A DNA stretch of 64,000 bases from Bacteroidota bacterium (GTDB lineage: Bacteria > Bacteroidota > Bacteroidia > B-17B0 > Aurantibacillaceae), in NCBI GenBank assembly GCA_013288385.1, contig JABDBZ010000004.1, positions 1 through 64,000 of the forward strand. The letters are read 5' to 3'. The position numbers were made by a program, and so were the translations under genes. This document shows, one piece after another, positions 42,061 through 49,891 of this stretch. Below the pieces are notes generated by a model, which saw only the letters and a program-made list of their open reading frames with translations, ran no database searches and was not told the DNA's origin. Numbering within the stretch: the first letter of the stretch is position 1; every line of letters begins with the position of its first letter.

Positions 42061-44420
42061 TCGTTCTTATTTTTAATCGTATTAAATTCTTCTTTTAATT
42101 CACTACAGGCCTGTTTACAAATATTTTCAATTTGCAAAACCAGGTCTGGAATACCTTCTGTTTGCTGTTGAGTACTGGCATACTCCTGAATTTTCTTTGC
42201 CATATTTTCAAAATCAACACTAATTCCCATAATTGAAAATGAAGGAATTATTTTATGAGCTGCAGTGTATAATGAATTCCAATCTTTATCATGCCAGCTT
42301 TGTTTCATTGTATTAATCAATGGCGGCGTTTGTTCTAAATAAAGAGAAATCATTTCCATCATTAATTGAGGATTAGATTTTGTGCGATGTGCTAAATAAT
42401 CGAGATCTATGCACTTCGATTTTCTCTCATTTACAATTACATCCTCTTTATTTCCTTTTTTAAATACGGGTTTTTTTACCAAACTAACAATTTTACTATA
42501 TAATAGTCTTTCGTCAACCGGCTTTGCAATGTAATCATTCATACCAACCGCTTTACATTTTGCCAAATCAACGGTTGTAACATCAGCGGTTAAAGCGATG
42601 ATTGGAATTTTAGACTTCATTTTGTTACGAATATATTCAGTCGCTTCAAATCCATTCATTTCAGGCATTTGTAAATCCATTAAAATAATATCATAAGATT
42701 TATTCAGCAATTTTTCGATCGCTATTTTTCCATTGGCAGCTATATCACGTTCAAACCCAAAATCGTCCAGTAGTGTTTTCATCAACAATTGATTGAGTGC
42801 AATATCTTCAACAACTAATACTCTTATGTTTTTAATTTCTGAATCCAATTCTACAATTTCCGTTTCTACTTCTGCTTCTGCTTTTGTTTTTTGAAAACCT
42901 AACGTAAAACTAAAAGTAGAACCCTCATCAATTTTACTTTCTACATTTAAATTTCCACCTTGTGGTTCTATTAATTGCTTAACAATTGCGAGTCCAAGCC
43001 CTGTACCGCCGAATAGTCGAGAGGTACCGCTTGTTGCTTGCTGGAAATTTTCAAAAATTTTATCTATTTTGTTTTTAGCAATTCCAATTCCTGTATCAGT
43101 CACTGCAAATTCAATAGTTGCTTTTTCGTCGTCTTCACTCTGCAAATTTACACTTACTGTAATTTTTCCTTTCGTTGTAAATTTTACAGCATTACTCACC
43201 AGATTTAAAATAATTTGGTGCAAACGCACAGGATCACCAACCAATACTTCCGGAATATTTATATCGTATTCTTTCACCAATTGTAAATTCTTTTCCTGAA
43301 TCTTGGTTTCAAATAAATGAAGCATTGCTGATATAGATGCCGCCATTTTGAAAGGTGTCTGCTCAAATGTCATTTTTCCGGCATCTACTTTTGCGAGATC
43401 CAGAATGTCATTAATGAGTACAATCAATGCGTCGCCGCTTATTTTTATAGCAGTTAAATATTCTTTTTGTTTTGCTGAGAGATCGGTTTTCAATACAACT
43501 TTAGTAAACCCAATAATCGCATTCATTGGTGTACGAATTTCGTGACTCATATTTGACAAAAACTGTTGTTTTGCTTTCACAGCATCTTCGGCAATTCTTG
43601 TGGCATTCTCAGCTTTTATTTTTGCTTCTTCAGCAATCTCAGTTGCTAATTCCGCAAATATTTTCGCTTCAGTTAATTCCTTCTCAAATCTCTTTTGCTC
43701 GGTTATATCTCTGGCTACAACAACAGCACCAATTACATTTCCTATATCATCTCTGTAAACAGAGCCATTAAATAATACATCCGTTAATTTGCCATCCATC
43801 ATTGTTAATGGATAATCAACTACGAATCCTTTTTCAAAAACCAATTGATAACCTTCACGCGCTTTGTGAGGCTTTGTAAAATAATCAAAGAAATCTGTGT
43901 TGATCAATTTCTCTCTTGATACACCAGTTACTCTAACAGTTGCCTGGTTCATATCCGTAATTTTTCCGGCAGGACTAATAGTAAACAATGGGTCGCGACT
44001 AGCTTCAATTAAACTCAAAGAATATTGAGATGCCAATTTTACAGAATAACTAAATGCCTCCAGCTCTTTATTTGCAATTTCCCTTTTTTTCTTTTCCTTA
44101 TTTTGAAAATCAAGTTCTATATCTGCAATAACAAGCTCTGCCGCACGTTTTTCTTTTTCTTCATTTTGAAATACAAGTTCTATATTGGCAATACTTAATT
44201 CTGCTGCTCGTTTACCTTTCTCTCCATCTTGAAACATAAGCTCCTTATTCGCAATACCCAATTCAGCAGCACGTTTTCCTTTCTCCTCTTTTTGAAAAGC
44301 AAGTTCTTTACGAGCAACACTGAGTTCTGCATTCAATTTAACTTTTTCCTCTTTATGAAGGGCAAGTTCTTTTCGAATAATGATTAACTCATCTTCATGA
44401 GACGTTATCTTTTTTGCCAT
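42057..44420 (-). CDS. Hybrid histidine kinase: coiled-coil repeats, PAS, HisKA, ATPase, REC, Hpt
   Basis: A 787-residue intact kinase without membrane segments. Residues 17-100 are four 21-residue coiled-coil repeats (pattern KEL-x-FQ-x-EEK-x-KRAAEL-x-IAN) plus a partial fifth. Then come PAS/PAC (about 130-245), HisKA (FLSNMSHEIRTPMN), HATPase (GDPVRLHQIILNLVSNAVKF, DTGIGIA, GGTGLGLAIVKQL), REC (VLVVEDIALNQLLM, IILMDLQMPEMNG, YIAKPVDE) and Hpt (AAHKIIPSFSIMG). It is nearly the same from PAS to Hpt as the fusion at 36588-39463, so the two are recent paralogues. A REC gene follows with ATGA overlap. Confidence 0.93.
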   Translation of the reverse strand: MAKKITSHEDELIIIRKELALHKEEKVKLNAELSVARKELAFQKEEKGKRAAELGIANKELMFQDGEKGKRAAELSIANIELVFQNEEKEKRAAELVIADIELDFQNKEKKKREIANKELEAFSYSVKLASQYSLSLIEASRDPLFTISPAGKITDMNQATVRVTGVSREKLINTDFFDYFTKPHKAREGYQLVFEKGFVVDYPLTMMDGKLTDVLFNGSVYRDDIGNVIGAVVVARDITEQKRFEKELTEAKIFAELATEIAEEAKIKAENATRIAEDAVKAKQQFLSNMSHEIRTPMNAIIGFTKVVLKTDLSAKQKEYLTAIKISGDALIVLINDILDLAKVDAGKMTFEQTPFKMAASISAMLHLFETKIQEKNLQLVKEYDINIPEVLVGDPVRLHQIILNLVSNAVKFTTKGKITVSVNLQSEDDEKATIEFAVTDTGIGIAKNKIDKIFENFQQATSGTSRLFGGTGLGLAIVKQLIEPQGGNLNVESKIDEGSTFSFTLGFQKTKAEAEVETEIVELDSEIKNIRVLVVEDIALNQLLMKTLLDDFGFERDIAANGKIAIEKLLNKSYDIILMDLQMPEMNGFEATEYIRNKMKSKIPIIALTADVTTVDLAKCKAVGMNDYIAKPVDERLLYSKIVSLVKKPVFKKGNKEDVIVNERKSKCIDLDYLAHRTKSNPQLMMEMISLYLEQTPPLINTMKQSWHDKDWNSLYTAAHKIIPSFSIMGISVDFENMAKKIQEYASTQQQTEGIPDLVLQIENICKQACSELKEEFNTIKNKNE
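44121..44372 (-). repeat. Four 63-bp tandem repeats in the 787-residue kinase
   Basis: Four in-frame 63-bp units encode residues 17-100 (21 residues, three heptads each). The same unit is present ten times in the gene at 46382-47992. Confidence 0.85.
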
Positions 44421-44499
44421 TTTATTTCGTTGTACGTTATTTTTAATTTGCGGTATAAGTACTAAAAATCACTGAGAATATTTTCTATTTACATTCTTT

Positions 44500-44898
44500 T
44501 CAAGCATAGTTATGTTTCACTTTTTCTATTTCATTTAGTGCCTGTTCACATATTAAATTAAGCGAATTATTTAGTTGTTTTATTTTTTCAATGTCTTTTG
44601 CGGCGGTTCCTAAATCTTCCATTTCTCGTAAAATAGGATTAAGCAAGGTAATTCCCATGATTGAAACAGATGATTTCATTGTATGCGAATATTTCTTTAT
44701 CATGGCGTAATTTTCTTTCATTATACCCTCTTTAATGAATTGTAGTTCCTCAGGGATTTGCGTCAAAAAAATATCCATAATCTCTCTAATCAAAGGCTTT
44801 TTCCCGCTCATGGTTTCATTTAAGTAAGTCAAGTCGCATACATTTCCTTCAAAAGAATTTTTTTGAATAGCATTATTTTCAGTTTCATTATTTTGCAT
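44500..44898 (-). CDS. Free Hpt phosphotransfer protein
   Basis: A 132-residue helical protein whose core KKYSHTMKSSVSIMGI carries the phospho-accepting His at 72. It is followed by a second helix with LREMEDLGTAAKDIEKI. Size and pattern fit a stand-alone Hpt domain that moves phosphate between REC domains. Its start overlaps the end of the hybrid kinase upstream by 11 bp, so the two are co-expressed. The kinase at 44888-46345 has REC but no Hpt, and this protein probably supplies it. Confidence 0.88.
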   Translation of the reverse strand: MQNNETENNAIQKNSFEGNVCDLTYLNETMSGKKPLIREIMDIFLTQIPEELQFIKEGIMKENYAMIKKYSHTMKSSVSIMGITLLNPILREMEDLGTAAKDIEKIKQLNNSLNLICEQALNEIEKVKHNYA

Positions 44899-46345
44899 TA
44901 TTCTCAGAATTAATTGTTAAGTCATACATTTTTTCAAAAAGAAGATTTGCATTTATTGGTTTCGATATATAATCGTTCATCCCTAAACTCAAACACTTTT
45001 CTCTTTCACCCGCCATTGCATGAGCTGTCATGGCAATAATTGGAATTTTATTTTTTAGTTCGCTACGAATAAATGTTGCTGCTTCATAACCATTCATAAC
45101 AGGCATTTCCATATCCATTAAAATAATATCGAAATTTCCTTCTTTTAATTTTTCAATACCAACGCTTCCATTCTCAGCCACTTTAACTTGTAAATTATAT
45201 TCAGAAAATAAACTTAAAATCAATTTCACATTCAATTGATTATCTTCTATCAGTAAAATATTTAATTTACTAAGTTCTTCCATGTTATATTTTTCACCAA
45301 CTCCTTCTGCGACTACAAGAACTTCTTCAGATTTTCTGTATGGTATACAAAATGAAAAAACTGAACCACTTTTGAATTCACTTTTTACAGATAAAATCCC
45401 ACCTTGTAGTTCAACCAATTGTTTTGCTATACTTAATCCTAGTCCTGTTCCGCCATATTTTCTTGTTATGTGCGATTCGGCTTGCCTGAATCTTTCAAAA
45501 ATATGCTCCAACTTATCTTCAGGAATTCCAATACCGGTATCTTTCACAGAAAACTCCAATGTTGTGTTTCCTTCTCCTTTAAATCTTTCTGCACATTCAG
45601 AATTATTCTTAAGAAGCTTTGCTCCTACATTTATGGTTCCTTTTTGTGTGAATTTAATTGCGTTTCCAACAAGATTAATAATGATTTGAGTCAAACGGGT
45701 TGGATCACCAAGCAATCTATCAGGTACATTTTCATCACAAACAAAAACCAGTTCCAGATTTTTCTCTTTTGCCCTACCCATGAGCATTACGTTAAGCGAT
45801 TTGAAAATTTCCTTCACACTAAATGTATGTTCCTCAAAAGTCATCATCCCTGCTTCTATCTTCGATATATCCAGTATGTCGTTTATAATAGTCAACAAAT
45901 TTTCGCCGGCCGATTTTATTGTTTTTACGTATTCTCTTTCTTTCTCCTCCAATTTTCCTTTTGATAACAAATCTGAAAAACCAATAATGGCGTTCATTGG
46001 TGTACGAATTTCATGGCTCATATTCGCAAGAAACGCTTCCTTCAATTTAGTTGACTCTTCAGCTTTTTCTTTTGCTTCACTATAATCTTCTAATATATTA
46101 AGAACAGCTCTTTGCGTATTTTCTAAATTAATTTTTTCTTCGCTGTAATCATCTAATATGTTCAATAAGGCTCTCTGTGTATCTTCTGAATGATGTTTTT
46201 CTTCAGAGTAATCATCTAAAATATTTAATAATGCTTTTTCTTCATTGTGTGAATCAATATTACTTTCAGAAATAAGTTGCTCACTTGTTAAAGGAGTTTC
46301 CATATCAGCAATCATTACATTGTTTTCCATAGGAGACATTCGCAT
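44888..46345 (-). CDS. Hybrid histidine kinase with 21-residue LNILDDYSEEK repeats
   Basis: A 485-residue protein. Three repeats (38-58, 59-79, 80-100; pattern AxLNILxDYSExK) precede HisKA (FLANMSHEIRTPMNAIIGFSDLL), HATPase (GDPTRLTQIIINLVGNAIKF, DTGIGIP, GGTGLGLSIAKQL) and REC (ILLIEDNQLNVKLILSLF, IILMDMEMPVMNG, YISKPINA). There is no PAS, sensor or membrane segment, so input must come from a partner, probably through the coiled-coil repeats. The PAS-only protein at 46382-47992 directly upstream is the obvious candidate. The Hpt gene follows with overlap. Confidence 0.93.
   Translation of the reverse strand: MRMSPMENNVMIADMETPLTSEQLISESNIDSHNEEKALLNILDDYSEEKHHSEDTQRALLNILDDYSEEKINLENTQRAVLNILEDYSEAKEKAEESTKLKEAFLANMSHEIRTPMNAIIGFSDLLSKGKLEEKEREYVKTIKSAGENLLTIINDILDISKIEAGMMTFEEHTFSVKEIFKSLNVMLMGRAKEKNLELVFVCDENVPDRLLGDPTRLTQIIINLVGNAIKFTQKGTINVGAKLLKNNSECAERFKGEGNTTLEFSVKDTGIGIPEDKLEHIFERFRQAESHITRKYGGTGLGLSIAKQLVELQGGILSVKSEFKSGSVFSFCIPYRKSEEVLVVAEGVGEKYNMEELSKLNILLIEDNQLNVKLILSLFSEYNLQVKVAENGSVGIEKLKEGNFDIILMDMEMPVMNGYEAATFIRSELKNKIPIIAMTAHAMAGEREKCLSLGMNDYISKPINANLLFEKMYDLTINSENNAK
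46046..46234 (-). repeat. Three 63-bp repeats encoding LNILDDYSEEK units
   Basis: Three in-frame 63-bp units (residues 38-100) just before HisKA. The period of 21 residues equals that of the other coiled-coil repeats in this cluster, although the sequence differs. Confidence 0.8.
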
Positions 46346-46381
46346 TTAAATTTAATTTAAAGTAGTTTTATACAGGAAGTT

Positions 46382-47992
46382 TTACATTTTATTTTTTAAT
46401 TCTTCAATTTCTTTTTTCAATTCTATCATTTTCAATTCTCGTCCTACTGTTAGTTTTCTAAATCTCTCCAGTTCTTCTATTCTCATCAATTCCTTTTCAC
46501 GACCTGCAATTTCTCTTTCGGCCAATTGTTTTTGCGCGGTAACATCTCTTGCTACAATCACAACTCCTAATACATTTCCACGATCATCTTTATATACCGA
46601 ACCATTGAATAATACATCAGTCAATTTTCCTCCTTTGTGTCGAAGTGTTAATGGTGAATCTGCCACTGATCCTTTGGCAAACACTTCCTGATAAACTTCA
46701 CGTGCTTTTTGTGGTTCCGTAAAATAATCGAGAAAATCAGAACCAATTAATTTTTCGCGTTCGATACCTGTAATATTTACAGTAGCTTCGTTCATGTCGG
46801 TGATCTTACCTTCAATACTAATTGTAACCAAAGGATCTAAACTCGCTTCGATCAGACTCAAAGAATATTTTGATAATAACTTTTGCGCGGTAACATCTCT
46901 TGCCACAATCACAACTCCTACAACATTTCCTTTATCGTCTTTATAAACAGACCCGTTAAATAATACATCTGTTAACTTTCCATTTTTGTGACGAAGAGTT
47001 AATGGAGAATCTGTAACAGATCCTTTCGCAAATACCTCCTGATAAACTTCCCGTGCTTTTTGAGGCTCTGTAAAATATACGAAGAAATCTGTACCGGTTA
47101 ATATTTCGCGCGGAACACCCGTAATGTTAACAGTTGCCTCATTCATATCTGTAATCTTGCCTTCTGCATTGATAGTAACCAAAGGGTCACGACTCGCTTC
47201 AATTAAGCTAAGCGAATATTGAGAAGCTAATTTTACGGAGTAACTAAAGGCCTCTAATTCCTTATTCGCAATTTCTCTTTTTTCTTTTTCTTTATTTTGA
47301 AAATCTAATTCTATATCGGCAATTACTAATTCTGCTGCGCGCTTTTCTTTTTCTCCGGTTTGAAACACAAGTTCTTTATTCGCTATAAATAATTCAGCTG
47401 CACGTTTTTCCTTTTCATCATTTTGAAAAGCCAATTCCTTATTTGCAATACTTAATTCCGCAGCGCGTTTCTCTTTTTCATCATTTTGAAAAATAAGCTC
47501 TTTGTTCGCAATAATTAATTCGGCAGCTCTTTTTTCCTTTTCATCATTTTGAAATACAAGTTCTTTATTAGCAATAATCAACTCTGCAGCGCGCTTGTCT
47601 TTTTCTTCATTTTGAAAGACAAGTTCTATGTTCGCAATACTTAATTCCGCAGCTCTTTTTTCTTTTTCTCCATCCTGAAAAGCCAATTCTTTATTGGCAA
47701 TTCCTAATTCAGCAGCTCTTTTTTCTTTTTCTCCATCCTGAAAAGCCAATTCTATATTTGCAATACCTAATTCAGCAGCACGCTTTCCTTTTTCTTCATC
47801 TTGAAAAACAAGTTCTTTATTGGCAATACCTAATTCAGCAGCACGTTTTCCCTTTTCCTCTTTCTGAAAAATAAGCTCTTTACGTGCAATAATTAATTCC
47901 GCCGCAAGTTTGTCTTTCTCTTCTTTTTGAAAAGCCAATTCTTTGCGAACACTCATTAATTCTTCCTCGTCCGATTTCATTTTCTTTGCCAT
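46382..47992 (-). CDS. Coiled-coil repeat protein with two PAS domains and no kinase
   Basis: A 536-residue protein. Residues 17-226 are ten 21-residue repeats (pattern KEL-x-FQ-x-x-EKEKRAAEL-x-IAN) plus a partial eleventh, predicted to form a very long coiled coil of about 30 nm. Two PAS/PAC units follow (about 265-375 and 380-495), each with SLSLIEAS-x-DPLVTI and VLFNGSVYKDD-x-GNV-x-GVVIVARDVT. It ends in ERFRKLTVGRELKMIELKKEIEEL, a tail common at the end of PAS-only proteins. There is no HisKA or ATPase. It probably senses a ligand and passes the signal by coiled-coil pairing to neighbouring kinases carrying the same repeats. Confidence 0.9.
   Translation of the reverse strand: MAKKMKSDEEELMSVRKELAFQKEEKDKLAAELIIARKELIFQKEEKGKRAAELGIANKELVFQDEEKGKRAAELGIANIELAFQDGEKEKRAAELGIANKELAFQDGEKEKRAAELSIANIELVFQNEEKDKRAAELIIANKELVFQNDEKEKRAAELIIANKELIFQNDEKEKRAAELSIANKELAFQNDEKEKRAAELFIANKELVFQTGEKEKRAAELVIADIELDFQNKEKEKREIANKELEAFSYSVKLASQYSLSLIEASRDPLVTINAEGKITDMNEATVNITGVPREILTGTDFFVYFTEPQKAREVYQEVFAKGSVTDSPLTLRHKNGKLTDVLFNGSVYKDDKGNVVGVVIVARDVTAQKLLSKYSLSLIEASLDPLVTISIEGKITDMNEATVNITGIEREKLIGSDFLDYFTEPQKAREVYQEVFAKGSVADSPLTLRHKGGKLTDVLFNGSVYKDDRGNVLGVVIVARDVTAQKQLAEREIAGREKELMRIEELERFRKLTVGRELKMIELKKEIEELKNKM
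47315..47944 (-). repeat. Ten 63-bp tandem repeats in the coiled-coil PAS protein
   Basis: Ten in-frame 63-bp units encode residues 17-226. Units vary at a few positions (K/I before EL; A/V/I/D after L; NE/ND/DG/DE before EK). Compared with four copies in the paralogous kinase, unit number has changed by slippage or unequal exchange. Confidence 0.9.
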
Positions 47993-48021
47993 GACCTATC
48001 TAATGATATATTTTTTTTCAA

Positions 48022-48603
48022 TTAATTTATTGCGTTCACATTTCCAATTTCTTCAATAGGACTCCTTCGCTTATCTTTTAATTGCTTAAAATGAGAAGGT
48101 GAAAGTCCGGTCATTTTTTTAAATTGATTTGATAAGTGAGCAACACTACTATAATTCATCTTCCAGGCTATTTCAGTAATATTAAGTTCACCATATATAA
48201 TTAATTCTTTTATGCGTTCAATCTTATGAGAAATGATGAATTGCTCTATCGTAGTTCCTTGTACTTCAGAAAATAAATTTGAGAGGTAAGTATAATCGTG
48301 TTTTAATTTTTCACTCAAAAAATTAGAAAAATTTACTTTAATTACTTCATCAGTATGATGAACCATTTCTATAATAACATTTTTAATCCTTTCGATCAAC
48401 ATTGCTTTTTTGTCGTCCATCAATTCAAGCCCTGAACTGAGCAATGCACCCTTCAATTCATTTCGTTGGTCTGTAGAAATATTTTCCATAATTTCAACTT
48501 CGCCCAAATCAACAACTATAAAGTGTAATTGAAGTTTTTTCAACTGTTCTTTCACCGCCATTTTACAGCGTTCACTCACCATGTATTTGATATATAATTT
48601 CAA
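48022..48603 (-). CDS. AraC-family transcription regulator
   Basis: A 193-residue protein. The N-terminal part (MKLYIKYMVSERCKMAVKEQL to VVDLGEVEI) is the short domain of a Bacteroidota AraC subfamily whose members usually have C-x-RC here; this one has SERC. The C-terminal AraC DNA-binding domain spans about 100-185 (HDYTYLSNLFSEVQGTTIEQF for the first helix-turn-helix, then ITEIAWKMNYSSVAHLSNQFKKMTGLSPSHFK). The start is a TTG at 48603. Its own promoter carries the 66-nt motif, whose two TGTAA boxes 21 bp apart fit the geometry of AraC-type direct repeats. It is therefore my leading candidate for the island regulator (inference). Confidence 0.9.
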   Translation of the reverse strand: MKLYIKYMVSERCKMAVKEQLKKLQLHFIVVDLGEVEIMENISTDQRNELKGALLSSGLELMDDKKAMLIERIKNVIIEMVHHTDEVIKVNFSNFLSEKLKHDYTYLSNLFSEVQGTTIEQFIISHKIERIKELIIYGELNITEIAWKMNYSSVAHLSNQFKKMTGLSPSHFKQLKDKRRSPIEEIGNVNAIN

Positions 48604-48632
48604 GTTGAATTTATTTTTTAAAGGTGTATAGA

Positions 48633-48698
48633 TGAAGTTACGGACATTAAAACTGGTATAGGTTACAATACTAACCTAAATAGTTACATAATTCACAC
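48633..48698 (-). promoter_or_regulatory. 66-nt island promoter, AraC-type gene
   Basis: GTGTGAAT (48691-48698), 22 nt with ATGTAA, TTGTAAC, 25 nt, TTCA (48633-48636) at the TTTG position. It would also serve the PAS and kinase genes downstream if read through. Confidence 0.65.
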
Positions 48699-48786
48699 AT
48701 TTTTGGGAAGCTATAATTTTGTATGTGTTTTTATTATCTCTTAATGAATACGATCAGAGTAAATTATAACTTAAGCTTGGTTTATT

Positions 48787-49281
48787 TTATTTTTTCATTG
48801 AATATAGCACGCAACCCACTAAGACACCCATTGTCACAAAAGTGAGAAGAAAAATAGCCATGTATTTTGAGATACCAAATTCCTTCACCATCATCCTAAT
48901 AGGCTCAGTAATAATTGTATTAACCAATTTGGTTATTTTATTCCAGGAAGTATTACCTTTTATAACATAATCTTTTGCTCCTGCTTGAAAAGACTCAATT
49001 GCAAGTGCAATATCTTCATTTCTTGATAACATGATGACCTCAGTTTTAGGATTGATAGCTTTGATTTCTTTTAAAGTTTCTAAACCATTTTTTCCTTCCA
49101 TAAAATAATCGAGGATCACAATATGTGTATCTTTACTCACACTTTTTAAACAACTTTCCCCATCGGTAAATGTGGAAATAAGTAGACTTACACCAAATTT
49201 GTTTTTCAAAAAATGTTTCAAATCGGTTACCATTAATCTATTATCGTCAACTATAAATAGATTTATTCCTTGCGTTTCCAT
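48787..49281 (-). CDS. Response regulator with C-terminal membrane anchor
   Basis: A 164-residue protein: complete REC domain (acidic pair Asp12/Asp13 in LFIVDDNRLM, acceptor Asp58 in VILDYFMEGKNG, Lys108 in YVIKGN) followed directly by a basic linker (EPIRMMVKEFG) and one membrane segment (about 141-160, AIFLLTFVTMGVLVGCVLY) ending SMKK. It has no DNA-binding domain. Tethering of a receiver to the inner membrane is rare and suggests it titrates phosphate or recruits a kinase at the membrane. It has its own 66-nt promoter copy (49319). Confidence 0.88.
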   Translation of the reverse strand: METQGINLFIVDDNRLMVTDLKHFLKNKFGVSLLISTFTDGESCLKSVSKDTHIVILDYFMEGKNGLETLKEIKAINPKTEVIMLSRNEDIALAIESFQAGAKDYVIKGNTSWNKITKLVNTIITEPIRMMVKEFGISKYMAIFLLTFVTMGVLVGCVLYSMKK

Positions 49282-49318
49282 ATATATTCCTTTTCTTTTA
49301 AGTGGTTAGTTATCTATA

Positions 49319-49384
49319 CAAATTTGGTGTTTACTAATTCATAAAGCGTTACACAGTTAAAAGTATTTCTTACACAAATCACAT
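49319..49384 (-). promoter_or_regulatory. 66-nt island promoter, membrane REC gene
   Basis: ATGTGATT (49377-49384), 22 nt with GTGTAA, GTGTAAC, 25 nt, TTTG (49319-49322). Confidence 0.7.
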
Positions 49385-49433
49385 ATTTAGAAGTAACATT
49401 TAAAATAGTTTCAAACTCAATTTCTGTTAAAAT

Positions 49434-49463
49434 AAAAAACATCATGCTTTCACATGATGTTTT
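49434..49463 (-). terminator. Terminator after the His-rich helical protein
   Basis: The arms AACATCATG and CATGATGTT around a 6-nt loop are followed on the minus strand by a T-run. It closes the 49496-49753 gene. Confidence 0.85.
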
Positions 49464-49495
49464 CTAAACTTAAAACTTAAAAACTAAACTTAAAA

Positions 49496-49753
49496 TTAAC
49501 TATTGATAGCGTGGTTCTTTAAGTCTTCTTGTTGAGCTTCTCTTGCAAGATTAAAGTGTCCATGCGCCTTAACAGTACTCTTAGCAGCTTTTTCATGATT
49601 GCCTTCTTCATGATTTTTAGCAGCCTGGATGTGATGTTTAGCAGCCGCTTCTAAATGAGCTGCCGCTTTTTTGTGATTCTCGATGTCCTTTTTGTTTTCA
49701 GCTTGAGAAACAATTGTTTTCTCTTCTTTGTTTGGGGTTTCAGTAGTTGACAT
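49496..49753 (-). CDS. Small His/Ala-rich helical protein
   Basis: An 85-residue soluble protein. The centre (IENHKKAAAHLEAAAKHHIQ and AAKNHEEGNHEKAAKSTVKA) is a repeated helix with His at regular steps (A-A-K-x-H pattern), resembling small His-rich metal-binding helical proteins and other stress proteins of Bacteroidota. It is a single gene with its own 66-nt promoter and terminator. Metal binding is only suggested by the His spacing. Confidence 0.8.
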   Translation of the reverse strand: MSTTETPNKEEKTIVSQAENKKDIENHKKAAAHLEAAAKHHIQAAKNHEEGNHEKAAKSTVKAHGHFNLAREAQQEDLKNHAINS

Positions 49754-49774
49754 TTTTTTTGATTTAATTTGTAA

Positions 49775-49790
49775 CTGAATTATTACTCAG
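49775..49790 (-). promoter_or_regulatory. Inverted repeat at the 49791 promoter (compensatory variant)
   Basis: CTGAATTATTACTCAG on the plus strand, directly beyond the TTTG box. Compared with GTGA...TCAC at the other three promoters, both outer bases have changed together (CTGA...TCAG), which keeps the pairing. Confidence 0.5.
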
Positions 49791-49856
49791 CAAAGTTCAA
49801 TAATTAAAAAGGTATAAGTGTTATAGAACAATTTTAATGAATTACAATATTCACAT
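49791..49856 (-). promoter_or_regulatory. 66-nt island promoter, His-rich helical protein
   Basis: ATGTGAAT (49849-49856), 22 nt with TTGTAA, CTATAAC, 25 nt, TTTG (49791-49794). Confidence 0.7.
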
Positions 49857-49891
49857 GTATGTTACTTTGAAGAATAAATAAGAAGAAGACT

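Noticed and set aside
47315-47944. CRISPR-like periodic repeats
   Set aside because: The 63-bp units are contiguous, in frame and coding for a coiled coil; there are no spacers and no cas genes.
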